From: Jaltomata sinuosa
Taxonomy: Eukaryota; Streptophyta; Magnoliopsida; Solanales; Solanaceae
Assembly (NCBI GenBank): GCA_003996215.1
Contig: QJPP01000282.1
Span: 1 to 64,000, forward strand
DNA length: 64,000 nt
Direction: 5' to 3'
The notes beneath the pieces are model-generated. The model saw only the letters and a program-made list of their open reading frames with translations, did no database searches and was not told where the DNA came from. This document shows, one piece after another, positions 33,255 to 44,992 of this stretch. The stretch's first letter is position 1. Every line of letters starts with the position of its first letter. Position numbers and translations under genes: made by a program.

Positions 33255-33400
33255 ACATGGTCCTTATGACATAGTCCTCGCGACATGGTCTTTGTGACAT
33301 GGTCCTCGCGACATAGTCTTTGTGACATGGTCCTCGCGACATGGTCTTTATGACATGGTCCTCGTGACATGATCTTTGTGACATGGTCCTCGTGATATGC
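33255..33400 (-). repeat. 15/30-bp tandem repeat
   Basis: Alternating half-units GACATGGTCCTCGC and GACATGGTCTTTGT, about nine to ten half-units. Confidence 0.88.
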
Positions 33401-34426
33401 AAATATTATAATGATGTGGATGATCGTGCAATGACATGTGTAGCAGTTGCAGAAAACATCACCTTTGGTCTTTATGTTGTCATGTTGACTCCTTTGTGTG
33501 TACATGTGCTTAAGGCAAATGATTAGTAGACACAGCGTCGCTCTTACTAGCGACCACCATCAAATTTGAAACTCTTAAAAGACGACGTTTATGAGGATGA
33601 TCAAAACAACTTTCATTTCAAATGTGAATGAAATGGTTGTGCCCATTTCTAGGAACAGCCACAAATACCATTTACGAACATCATTTGTTCGTGATGATTT
33701 CTGATTTGCTGGGATTTGTGGAGAACATCGCCGATCTCTCATTTGGTGTTTTATTTTGAGGTTGGACGCAGCGTCCTGATCTTCTTAGAGATTCAAGGAT
33801 GTTTCCATTCTCTCTTTATTCTCAAACTTTTTGTACTTCTTGGAATTTTGAACGCCTTTTGGATGGCAATCTACCCTTGATGATAAAGAACTATATAAAA
33901 ATTCCCAACCCTAGGGGACAATGGTTCGTACAACTCGACATCACATCCTTCAATTAAACACATAAGGGATGATTGTTCTTTCGGGCTGTGGGCCTTTTCG
34001 AACACAAGGTGGTCTTACTAATGGACCCGATACCCCTTGAATATCGGATCAACTTAAGTCAATGCCTAAGCAAGGGATTTGTTTTCTCTCTACACTAGTT
34101 GACTAGAGTTGGTTTATTGAAAATGACCGGAAACTCGGGCGGACAACTGCGGGCTAAAACAATAAGTGACCGTTAATCGATCGTGGATTAACTAATTCAC
34201 TCGTCTGTTTTGAGAAATTGTCTTACTGCAAATACTTACATAATTGCCTTTTTACCCCTAATTCAATCTAATGCTTTGCCAAGAGAGGCGGAAGATGCCA
34301 TGAACAATTTATATTTTGTGAAAAAGTAAACAAATAAGGAAAGCAATAAAGTTTACTAATTATTACAATCCGAATAGTTAGTCAAATAAGTTAGTAACAA
34401 CAATAAGGTTAGAACCTAGTTGAATA

Positions 34427-34446
34427 ATCCCCAGCGGAGTCGCTAT
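34427..34446 (-). other. Primer binding site of element F (non-Met tRNA)
   Basis: Minus strand reads ATAGCGACTCCGCTGGGGAT. It lies 4 bases from the LTR end at 34450. J has TGGTGACTCCGCTGGGG at the same place. As I recall, this sequence type pairs with an arginine tRNA in Ogre elements; the CCA-pairing TGG is mutated to TAG here. Confidence 0.75.
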
Positions 34447-34449
34447 TTC

Positions 34450-37400
34450 TGTTTTTGGGAAAATGGTTATGTTTCGACTATTTGAAAATTTATTTCAAAA
34501 ATCTAATTAAAGTTTCAAACAATGATTTCAAAGTAAGAAGAGTCGCCACTTAATTTTATTAAGGAAATTAAGAAAACCTTTTGAAAACTTCAAAGTCTAA
34601 AACAGATAAAGACTTAGAAAAAAAGTTTGAGATTTGGGTAAGAGGTAATGCTTTGAGAAGGGTTATAAGGCATTCGAAATATCCGCTAACTCACGGTTAT
34701 CCAAACTTGTTAAAACATAACTTATTTGACAAACTTTAAAGAAAGTGTTTGATTAATTTGAAAAAACATCTTGTTTTTGATTTAGGAAACATAGTATATG
34801 CAACTTGATAAGAAAAAGATTGGAATGTTGACATACAAAGGGTTGGCTTTAAGGGAAACATGCTCTTTGACAATTCTTTAGAAAACAATTGATGTTTAAC
34901 TGGCTTTTACATGGAGAAAACAGTAAAGGATTAAAGAAAGTTTAAACAAAAACGTTTACTCTTTTGGGGATAATCCAACTAAGTTAAAGTTAGAGTTCAA
35001 ATTATACAAGTAATCCTATCTAAACAACATAAAGAGAAGGGAAAGAAGTAATTAAACTCTTAAAGATTGGGCTTTTGCCCAAAACCTGTCCTAAATCTAA
35101 TTTGTGGGCCTTCTTAGGCCCACCGCTGTTACTTTTGGACTTTGGTCCATTCCCTTTTCAATTGATCTGTGACTGCTTATGGGTTTGGCCCATTTTCTCA
35201 ATTCTTAGTCCATTTTTGGACTATTGCTACTGTTGACTTATTTTCATGGGCTCTTGGCCCATTTTCTTTCGAACTCTCAGCTCCTTTTGAGCTACTATTA
35301 CTGCATCTGCTGCTACTTGCATTATGGATTTAACCCATTTCTTTTCACTCTTCTTCAACCTGTATTTTCCAATTGGTGGGGCTGACTCGATGAAACTGTT
35401 GGGCTCTCATAAGCCCAACTCAAAATGCAAAGGATAGGAAGGGAGAGTCCGTGGGACTCGGATAATTTTCACATGCACAAAAGTAAGAGGAAAAGATTAG
35501 AGGAATGTTAACAAAATTATTTACATAGTAGATATGAAATACGTTTTGTTACAGAAAAGAAAAGAGGCCATGACATAGTTTCAACAGAAAATGAAGCTTA
35601 GGCATATATTGTTTTAGACTATCATGGAAAAGTTAATGACATAACCAAGTTCAGGAGTTGAATTTTTTCGAGGGGGGTGGGGGAGATCCAAAGGAATTAC
35701 TTTCGTTTATTTTAGAAACATCAATATAATTGATTAACTAACTTAGTTTTTAGCAAGATAAATGATATGTTGTTCCTACTCAAGTTTGGATGCCAAAATG
35801 CAACAATTTCTAGGAAGGAACAGACAGTAGTTACAAGTTGGGCAGCAAACTTAAGCAAGACCACTTATCTTTTTGTCAAACAATCATACAAGAAGATGTA
35901 CAGGCATCATGCTTGCAAACTTTACACATAACCTCAAAGGAAACAAGTAAAGATATAGTATTCAAACCACTATCACGGAGAGAACATTTTACTAATAGAT
36001 TTTCTTGTTTCATGTCTTAAATTGGGTAACAAGGCGACGCGTTTAAGACTTGAGCTTGACAACCTTATTCAATTTTCAGTAGAAGAAAGGGTTTTGATCT
36101 AAAAAAGAAGTAGCTCATATTTAGCCGATTTATAATGAAAACTAGTATCTACCATACTTGAAGAGAGCAGTTCTTATTCCAAACATATTGTAGAAGGGAA
36201 AAAGGAAAGGGAAGAAGAACAAAACTAAACCAGGTGACCCATAGAGTTTAAACGCATGTATAATCATCGAACACAATCAACCCATCAATTTTATCCATGA
36301 CTTATTAGAAAATAGGGAAAATGATTCAAAACATACCCAAACATTGGCAAAATTTGTTGTAACACACCCAAACTTTGCAGGGGTCCTATGACCCCCTGGA
36401 CTATTTAGTAGTGTATCTTTGTTATCTTTATTTGCTTAGCTAGACCACTAAGTGAATACACGCGCACTGAGCGCATACGGGTGTTTTACCTTCCTCATCT
36501 TCATACATGTGATGCTGTAAAATGATGAAAAATTACCTAAAAACTTATCCGAATTATCTAAAATTTTAGACATGATCTTGTCTCGACGTTTTGATTCTTT
36601 TGATATATCATACACTTAAAATGGAGCTCGTTTGTGACAACCCAAAATCTGAAACTTGAAGTTCGAAGAAGTTTTAATGGAGTTTTTGATTTCTCTTTGG
36701 GTTTTATCGATCAAAATCAGCCTTCAAGCATGTAGCAATTAGCAACTAATATCATATTTGCTCATATTTGAACTCGGAGGAATCAACAGTGGAGGTCTAA
36801 AATTAAAACTCAAATTGAAGGTCCATCGGCCAATAATGGCGGATTTAATTATGTCCTTAAATTGCCATTAAACCATATAGTTCTTAAGATCTACAATGAT
36901 ACTAATGAATTTTATAGTCATAGTTGTATGAATAAGATAAAGGTCACAAAATTTTTAGATTTGCAGTAATAACCATATTTTACAGAAATAGCCTCTAATT
37001 TACTATTTTTGCAGAAACAGAGAGTTAAGATAAATTAATTAAGATAGTAAATAACGCGTGTGAAGCACCCTCTTTGGATTGACCGAGTTAGTGGTCCAAC
37101 TATGCAAATAAAGGTAACAAAAATACACTACTAAATAGTTCAGGGGGGTCATAGGACCCCCGCAAAGTTTGGGTGTGTTACAACAAATTTCATCAAAGTT
37201 TGGGTATGTTTTGAACCATTTTCCCTAGAAAATAAAAGAACCTAAATATTTGACATGAGAGACTGTTAGAATAACGGAGGATAGCCAAGTTTAAACAAAA
37301 TTTCAACGCACTAGAGAGACAAAATCCACCTAATTTATGCTTGATAAATTAAATCTTTGAGTGAAAAAATCTTTAATCAATACCCAGAACAATACTCATA

Positions 37401-38847
37401 GAAACACATAATAATCATAAAAACAGTAGAGAATTTCAAGTAAAGATTTAAGCGATTAACAGTACGACATCAAAGAAATTTCTACAATATACAAACATTA
37501 TCAATCAAGACCAGCCAAACCAGTATAAACATGAAAGAACAAGCTAAACATACGTTAAAGGAAAAGAAAAAGATGAAAGAAAAGAACGAAAGAAAAGAAA
37601 GAAATATTTACCTTCTTTGGAGTAGCGAACTTCGACTCAAGCTTCACCGAAAAAAGACTTTACCACTGCCAGGAAAAACAAAAATTCCGACTTGGAATTT
37701 CCTCAACTTTGAAATGTATAAAAGAAACTTCAAATTCTTTATCGAGAAATCCCAAGATTTCTCAAGATATTTAGGGTTCTCTCAACTGTGAAAATGTTAT
37801 CCCTCGCTAGGAGCAGTAAGGGTTTATATAGGAGGGGATTTAGGGAAGTTTCGGAAGATGATTTTGATGTGGGATAGCTAATCTTGGAGGGTTTTTAGGA
37901 ATTTCGTGAGGGATTTTGAAATCCCTGCGAAGATAAGGTTTTCCAGCTCATGAATTTGTACCATCTTGGTATATTTGAGCGGGATTTATTGGAGAAAGGA
38001 CGAAGGGGATGCAGATTCATTCCACGTTGCTCATTTCTAGTACCTTCGTGGTACGATCTACGTGTTAGGAACGTGTTTTGATATGAAATAGATAAGGGAG
38101 ATGTTGGGGACGCCTGGGAGACGCTAGGGTTTCGAGGGTTTGGTTTCGAGAAAAGACGAAGAAGAAGCTAAGGGGAAATTGGCGTCTGTTCTGTTGAAGG
38201 GGAAAAGAGAAAAGAAGATAAGGGTGTGAAAGGTTTGGGCTGGACCGGGTTGAGGGAAAATAGAATGGGCTGAGGCGGGTTGGATGTGTTTTTGGCCCAA
38301 ATTTGGCTGAAACATAAAGGTGTTATAAGGGTTATTTAAATAATTGCCACATTTGCAACCATTTCGATCTTTAGGAGATAGCCAAATTGGAAAGATTTAA
38401 GGAAGTTTGACCAAGATTTAAATGATTTAGAGGCATTTACGCTAGAATTGGAATAGAGATGAATTAATTACAATTAACCATTTGAGCTTCTTTAAATTTT
38501 AAAACCATTTTGAAAAATAAGTTTAAGGCATAATTATTTCCTTTAAAGATATGAAATTAATTATTCAATTAATTTCTAATTTTAAATCAATTTGGAGGAA
38601 ATTAAGAATTTTTTATTTTAAAAGGATTTTTTTATGACATTAAACTTTAAAATAGTTTCTTACGTAAGCTTATATAAATTCCATATAATTAAATATGAAA
38701 AATATAAATTCTTACCCAAAACTATTGTAAAGTTGATTTGGAAAATATTTATCCTTTTTACAAAGCAATTGTTTCAAAAAAAAATTAAAATTTGAAAAAG
38801 GCTCAAGATTAATTTGTAATGTGGAGGATAAAAATCGGGTGTCAACA
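34450..38847 (-). repeat. 5' LTR of element F (4398 bp including a Mutator-like insert)
   Basis: Minus strand starts TGTTGACACCCG (38847) and ends CCCAAAAACA (34450). The matching end of the 3' LTR is at 27997-28815. Removing the 911-bp insert and its duplication leaves about 3.5 kb. The part around 38315-38124 on the minus strand is pyrimidine-rich and gene-like (63 codons open), probably the transcribed leader. AT-rich sequence fills 38400-38820. Confidence 0.85.
36315..37225. mobile_element. Mutator-like non-autonomous element 1 (911 bp)
   Basis: The ends are inverted repeats of about 140 bp: the left starts GGGAAAATGATTCAAAACAT and the right, read in reverse, GGGAAAATGGTTCAAAACAT, with high similarity across the arms. 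Both sides carry TAGAAAATA (36306-36314 and 37226-37234), a 9-bp target duplication typical of Mutator-like elements. The interior has no transposase frame, so it is a MITE or deletion derivative moved in trans. It lies within F's 5' LTR and is younger than F. Confidence 0.9.
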
Positions 38848-39469
38848 CATAGAAGTTCTAAACTTTATCATTTTTTCTTTAAGTTAAATCTTGTTTTATC
38901 TAGGTATGATTTATAGTCTACGAGATACCACATTCGATGCATTTGTAACAATACATTTTGTCGTTACTGAAAATATCTATGGTAGAGGCATAAAATCTTA
39001 ATTTCCATAAGTGTTAGGGACAATCATTAGTGTGGAAGTGCATGAGGCATGAACTAAGGTCTTACAAATTCCCTAGCACAAAGTTGACTTCAAACGATTA
39101 CATCTCCTAGTATAAAGAGTTGTGTGGCTCAAGACCTACCAAATTAAAGGTCTTCGAGTCTTCTTTCCAACGCCATCAACTATTTGTTATTTTGTGTATG
39201 GAATAGAAAGTTCTGACCATTTTACTGAAGGGTGTCGGTGCTGGAAAATAGGGCTCATCGTGATGATCATTGTCTCATCATGACGACTCGTCACGATGAG
39301 AAATGGCCCGTTACGATGAAGTACGAGCAGTGATATAAGTTATTTTGATGGGTTTCAGGTCTCTTACTAAAAATCCTCATTCTAAATCCCTAGAGGGGAG
39401 ATTTTCCCATGGCTAGGATGGAAATTCTTTGTTGAGTAAGATTATTACACCTTTTTTTTACATCGATTC
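38848..39469. other. Relic flank between F and H
   Basis: Starts with F's right duplication CATAG (38848-38852). The first 200 bp continue the copia relic's 3' side. From about 39060 the sequence turns LTR-like on the plus strand: GTCTTCGAGTCTTCTTTCCAACGCC resembles A's LTR near 715-740, and CATCGTGATG/TCGTCACGATGAG words at 39255-39330 form another small palindrome cluster. It is cut at 39470 by the end of H. Confidence 0.4.
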
Positions 39470-42400
39470 TGTCACGACCCAATTTCTCGGTCATGATGGC
39501 ACCTACAACCCCCCAGTAGGCGAACCAATCCCCGTAGCCCAGAACGGTTAGTAAAGGGATACCTTCTAATAGTTTAAGCAGAAGATTCGGTAAATAAGCG
39601 GAAGCAAGGGCATAAGGAGAAGAGAATAGATAACAAGAGTAATACATATAAAATGCGGAAACTAAGCCAAACCCAAAACCTGGTATCAAATCGTATAAAA
39701 GCCGAACTACATCAGGAGTACAAAGGTCCAAAAGTCATATATACATAATGTCTCCGAAACTATAAGAGTACAAAATACACCAAGGATAATTGAAGTCAAG
39801 CTCTGAACGCCAAGAGCTCACCCTCAACCTGGATGATCCAAAAACTACACCCCGCACGAGTCTCTGACGCGCTAACAGCGATGGCCCACGCTAGGATCTG
39901 CACCAGAAGATGTAGAGGGTAGGTGAGCACCAAATGTGAAGCACAAGGTACCCAGTAGGTATCATAGGCCGACTAGTAACATATAAAGTAAAAGGGCAAT
40001 AGCAGACAGAATAGAAATAAACAGCCACAGAAATCAACGGTAAAGTACACAGGAACTAGCCCAGAGGGAATACAACTCAAAGCAACAAGCAAGGCTAGCA
40101 AGTAGAATATATACATGGAAAATACAGGTGAAATTAAGAACGACGCACCTGGGAGCCTCGCAAAAAAATAGTATATATGGGTAAGTTCTAACAAAGGGCG
40201 GTATACCGGTAACCTCAAGTATAGAGAAGGGGAGGGAAGGATAAAGTAGACATGCTCGGTAAACAGAATAGATAACCAGACAAACCATATCACACTCAAT
40301 TCAGCAGTAATAGCCTAGCAAGTCCAGTTCCACACTTATAACCGTAGTAGAGAACAAAACTGTAATAAAGTAAAAAGAGTCTACCTACAGTCCCCTGGCT
40401 GCCCAACCGAGGAATGCAATCAAGTGAAAATAAACCCTCCGGCATACCATACTACCGGAGTGTACAATCAACTAACAACAAACAAGGGTGGAATCCCGAA
40501 CAATGAATGTTATGATGCATGAAAACCACAGGGTGAAATAGAACCTCTGTATGTACCTCCTCCGGTGCCGATCGAGCCCAGCAGGCAGGTTCCATAGAAG
40601 GACACAACCTGTATACCTCTATTCCACCGTAGACCCTTCCCCCCGGCACATGTAGCCCAAAGCCTCAGGCCCGGAGTGGCAAGGTCCATGGAGGTCCCAG
40701 ACCCCATACTAAAACTCAAAATCAAAATGTGTCCTCCAAAATTAAATCCAGGTTCAAGCCAGTGGCTAAGTCTCAAAAATGCATGCCTAGACCATGTCTA
40801 GGACTAAAACAGTGAAAAAGATGTCTCAAAAATCCTTCCAAGGGTGCTTGGGCACAACCGGGTCTAAAACAGTAGTAAAAACATCTCAGATGCTCGACCC
40901 GGCCGAGCTTGATATCATTTTTAATCAGTAAGAAAACTCAGCTAGCACTCCGACTCGATCGAGTCAAGCAATAGTAGTAAATCATGATAAAACCATATTT
41001 TTAACCTTCTTTTACCCCAAGAAGATCCACGTATCAAGTCAAATCATTTCCAAATCCAATTTCATAAAAAATGGGCCCCGTAGGTTAGAAAATCAGTTTC
41101 CGTAGGCCCGAAGCTAAAAACCGTAATAAAACGTGGAAAACCTCTTTATATGCATGGAAATTATATGATCAACCCAAATAGCTTCCCGGCAGCTCACAAT
41201 CAACCTAACGGACCTGCACAGGCTCCGAAGCTACTCAGCAAGCATAACTAGCCTAGAAGGATATTTCTATGTCCAGGACTTGCGGACATTTCCAATAATC
41301 CCACCTTCTATGTTTCAGAGTCAACAAGACCTCACGGGGTCACAAGGGTAATAAATATATTAACTAATAGGAATACTACACACAATGGAGGAAAGAAATA
41401 GGACGAATCATGGAAAAGAGGTCAAGGTTTGTGGTACCAACCTAATAACCAAACCCAAGGATGCCAACTAGTATAATTTTACCCCATATATGCGAAGTCT
41501 AGGGAGTTAAGCCGTAACTACCTGTCATCCGATGACAAGCTGCGGGAATGACGATATCCGAGGCCGAGCTGCTCCGAGAAGCTCCGAACGAGAATCAAAC
41601 TATAAAATTCATGAATAAAATGTTAAGACGAGTCTAACGATAACCATATTGCTACAATTATAGCCAGATCGATATCCGAGTCAAAAGCGGGCCCGCGAGG
41701 CCCATAACCTGAAACCAAAAATAAAAATAACCACGATGACCCCAACGATGCCAAGAAGGCATGCTCCAAATTTGAGCACAATTGGACAAGGGAAAGTCAC
41801 CAAAACAGCCCGCCCAAGTTGAGGATTAAAAAATGGAAATTTCGAAAATAAAAACGGAAATTGGACAAGAATTACTAACCACAAACATGGAATTTCAAGC
41901 CGAGACGGACAATCCTTTACTTCCACGAAGCATGCACGAGCTGGGGGTAGCCACTACATAAGAATTTCCAAGCCTTGGTAGGATCAACAATGGAGGATAT
42001 TAAGAAAATTCAAGGGAAGCTAAAGGGACAAGTGGGGAAGATGACTTACCAAAAATCGGAAAAATACGGAAAAAACATGGAAAATCCACAAGCAATAGAT
42101 TCCCAAGGATTAGAAATGATCAAGAGAAATTTTGGTAGAGAGAAAAATGAGATTAGAGTGAGAAAAATGAGGAGAAGTGGCTGGAAAAAACGAATTTCCA
42201 ACTATTTATAGCTGCTGGCCGCAGCTGATTTTTTGCAATTTTCTGCAATTTTAAAAAAACTCGACGGGGCATTCTGGGCACAATTAAAAATCGATATTCA
42301 AAAACCAATAATGCTGATAGAGTGAAAACGATGTTCCAGACTCAACAAAATCGATAAAACTTCCATACGAGGTCATTTCAGAGAAATGTTGACCCAAGTC

Positions 42401-42903
42401 AACACTAATGAAAAGGAACTCAAAGGCTCAAAATGAGTCTGACTCACCCGAAACCCAAACCAACCATCTTTCTAGCCCAAACTCAACATTCTGGAGCTGA
42501 AGGAACCGTCGGATTTTGAATCCAACACTTTGATCTTCGAATGTCACCCGAAGTTACACTTTCAACTCTAAATGGCCTGAAAACTGAGAAAACCACACAA
42601 AACCCACACCGAAAGTTTTTAGGCCTCAACTAAAGGTTTAACTAGACCAAACTCATCACTCCGGAGCTAACGAGACTGTTAGAATTCATTTCCGAGCACG
42701 TTAGCTAAGAATGTTGACCAAAGTCAAAGATATTCTAAGTTTAAGCTCTAAAATAGGCAAATGACCAAAATGACCAAACGAATGACCAGGGCACCAAACT
42801 ACTGGTCCCAGCAAGCCATAAATGACTTGGGGCTGCTGCAGGAAGGCTCTAACAGTACAATGAATACGTAAACATGAAGATGACCGAAAGGGTCATCAAA
42901 ACA
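39470..42903 (-). repeat. 3' LTR of element H (3434 bp)
   Basis: Minus strand starts TGTTTTGATGACCC and ends AATTGGGTCGTGACA. It is homologous to A's LTR. Modules: inverted TTGAC pairs at 42713-42728 and 42388-42403 (GTTGAC-CCAA-GTCAAC), a TATA-like CTATAAATA near 42213-42205, an ACAGGTAGTTACGG block near 41530, and hairpin repeats with GACTCGATCGAGTC at about 40954-40967 and CTCGGCCGGGTCGAG near 40890-40904. The promoter-like parts are in the order expected for a U3 region. Confidence 0.87.
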
Positions 42904-43080
42904 TCCACTACTAAAAAAACTTTCGTCCTCAAAAGTCAAGAAGAAGGGAGTACCTGAAGGCTCAAACAACTGCGGATACTGAGCACGCAACTCACTCTCG
43001 GTCTCCCAAGTAGCCTCCTCGATCGGATGATGTCTCCACTGAACTTTCACAACTGAAATCTTCCTAGAAAAGACGGGCAA
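42904..43080 (-). pseudogene. Chromodomain scrap of element H
   Basis: Reads SVVKVQWRHHPIEEATWE, then QLFEPSGTPFFLTFEDESFF, aligning with A's chromodomain end. The stop present in A after DESPF is lost here, so the frame runs on into the LTR to 42799. Upstream, the sequence stops matching the family near 43080. Confidence 0.85.
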
Positions 43081-44334
43081 ACTTTTTAGGTCTTCGAAGG
43101 AATTCCAACATAGTGACAAACTCAGCGTAGATATTCTCTTCATCAAAATTTTCCACAGTTCGTCGGAGAAGATGAGACCTTTGGGGGGTTTGATTTTCGT
43201 TTGGGTAACAGAAAGAGGAGAAAATGGGGGTTTGTTTGGTGGTTCGTGGGTTTTCCTGCAAAGAGGAGAAGAGAGGGAGGTAGAGGTGAGGGCGACGGTT
43301 TGCCGGACCTAGTGGTGGCAATGGTAGGTTGGGAGAGAAGAGAGGGGAAGAGAGAAATGAGAAGGGGGCGGCTGGAGTTGGGATTTTGCCAGACGGAGAT
43401 CCGTATGGAACAACGGTGGCGAGAGGAGGGAGAAGGAAGGTAAGAGGCGGTGCTGGTGGCGGAGTTCGCTGGTGGTTTACCGGCCATAAATGGCTGGCGG
43501 TGGTGGGGTTTTGGTTTAAAGAGAGGAGGAGGAGAGAGGGACGATAGTGGGAGAAGAAAAGAGAAGGGAAAGGAGGGAGGGAGGTGTTTGTGGTGGTGCT
43601 TGGCCGAAGAAGATGGTGGCGGTTGGTCTCGCCGGTGGCGTGAGGCGGTAACAGAGGGAATTGAGAGAAGAGAGAATTTGGGGTGAGAGGCGGCGGCTGA
43701 GGTTGGGTGTGGGGAAGTTGTGGAAGATTAGGGATTTGGGGGTGGTTTGAGTAATTAAATAGGAAAGAGTGGGAGAATTGATCACAACCGTCGATGATAT
43801 ATGATGGACGGCTAAGATGAAAATTGGAATTGGGTCGAGTTATGGATCACAAATTGGGTCAGCTGAATTGGGGATAAAATTAGATTTAAAATTGACCCAA
43901 ATTGAATTCAATTTGGGCTAAAATCGACATCAATTGAGCACAATATGGCTAGAATTTAAATAATTAAAGAGAAATTGAATTTGGGCTGCTATTTAGTAAA
44001 TAAAATACTACATATATATAATTTAGTAGATAAAATAATAATTAATGACAATTATCAAACAAAAAAATTTATTTAAAATTATAAATAAATGACGTATATA
44101 TATTGATGACATGCAATATTAAACGAAATTTATGATAAAATAGTAATAATAAGAAATAAATTATATATTTATAAATTGTATACAAATTTAAAAAGTGTTA
44201 AGACGACGATAAAATACGTGATTTATTTAGTAAATAAAAGCAATACGCGAGGAAAATTAAGCTTTAAAAATAATAATAACTAGTAAAATAACAGCCCGAG
44301 AGAGGTATAAGGAGGTTAAAATTGGGTGTCAACA
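43081..44334 (-). repeat. 3' LTR start of element J
   Basis: Minus strand starts TGTTGACACCCAATTTTAACC at 44334 and is cut at the H junction. From about 43780 to 43150 it is strongly pyrimidine-rich on the minus strand, with open frames of 72-114 codons in several phases. This looks like a transcribed leader rather than a host gene. The 44000-44300 part is AT-rich. Confidence 0.72.
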
Positions 44335-44351
44335 GTTGTCCCTTCCTTGCT
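44335..44351 (-). other. Polypurine tract of element J
   Basis: Minus strand AGCAAGGAAGGGACAAC directly precedes the LTR start TGTTGACACCC. Confidence 0.75.
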
Positions 44352-44992
44352 CGAAAATGAAGAATGATTGGCGGGCAAGGAATGTTGACTAGTAGCCAAT
44401 TTTGTCCGACCGGGAGGACGATTCTTTTGAAATCATAAGAAACGGGAATGAGTTGTGAGAAAAAAGAAAAAATGTGTGGCTGAGACTTCAGTTTCAAGTC
44501 GCCTACATATCTCGGGTCTTATGAGAATCAGGCCGTGTGTAATTCTAGATTTATGGACGAACGAGATCCCTAAAGAAAGTCGACAGATATAAATTTTGAA
44601 TGAGAATAGCACGAGTTGACAAGATTAGGGTAACGTGAAAGATGGGACGATATAGGAATATAGATTAGACGAAAGATAAGAAGAAGTGTATCTTAAAAAT
44701 GAAAATAACAATTATATTTGTTTCTTGCTTTAGTCGCCTGCAACTTCTAATATTACTAGATAAAATAATTAACCCATAAATATAGAGAAGTATTGACTAA
44801 TGTGATGAAAAAGTAATAGTGATAAATAACAGTAATAATGAAATGAGATGAGAAAGCGTATCTTTGACGTTGTGCTTATAATTCAGTGTTTTTGAGGAAC
44901 CTCAAAAATTCTGCCCCAGTTTCAATCGAAAATGTGATCACTTTGGTGATGTACACCTGCAAAACTTAAACATGCTACATAGATTTGTTATA

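Larger units (their letters stand above)
31481..34426 (-). other. Non-coding interior of element F with three tandem-repeat fields
   Basis: No protein domain found. Fields: about 70-bp units at 32008-32560, about 110-bp units at 32755-33115, and 15/30-bp units at 33255-33400. A frame of 181 codons (33505-32960) exists only because the 15-bp unit stays in phase. Between 33400 and 34426 I see nothing further. Confidence 0.6.
27997..38847 (-). mobile_element. Element F: large non-autonomous Tat/Ogre-like element
   Basis: Flanked by CATAG duplications. On the minus strand: 5' LTR (38847-34450), primer site (34446-34427), a non-coding interior full of tandem repeats, and the tail of a 3' LTR (28815-27997). 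No gag or pol motif is visible. The LTR start TGTTGACACCC and the primer site resembling TGGCGACTCCGCTGGGGA are typical, as I recall them, of Tat/Ogre elements primed by a non-Met tRNA. G interrupts the 3' LTR, and the rest of that LTR is missing on G's far side. Confidence 0.82.
39470..43080 (-). mobile_element. Element H: 3' fragment of an A-family chromovirus
   Basis: Minus strand: chromodomain scrap (about 43080-42904), then a complete 3' LTR (42903-39470). Everything upstream of mid-chromodomain is missing; the join with J's LTR is at about 43080. The left end at 39470 is an exact LTR terminus, so that side is a true insertion junction and the right side is a break. Confidence 0.85.

Noticed and set aside
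43064..43547. Overlapping open frames of 80-114 codons in GC-rich sequence, which could be a host exon.
   Set aside because: They lie inside an LTR, in several phases and on both strands, with low-complexity Pro/Ser or Gly/Arg composition; no splice or domain signal was seen.
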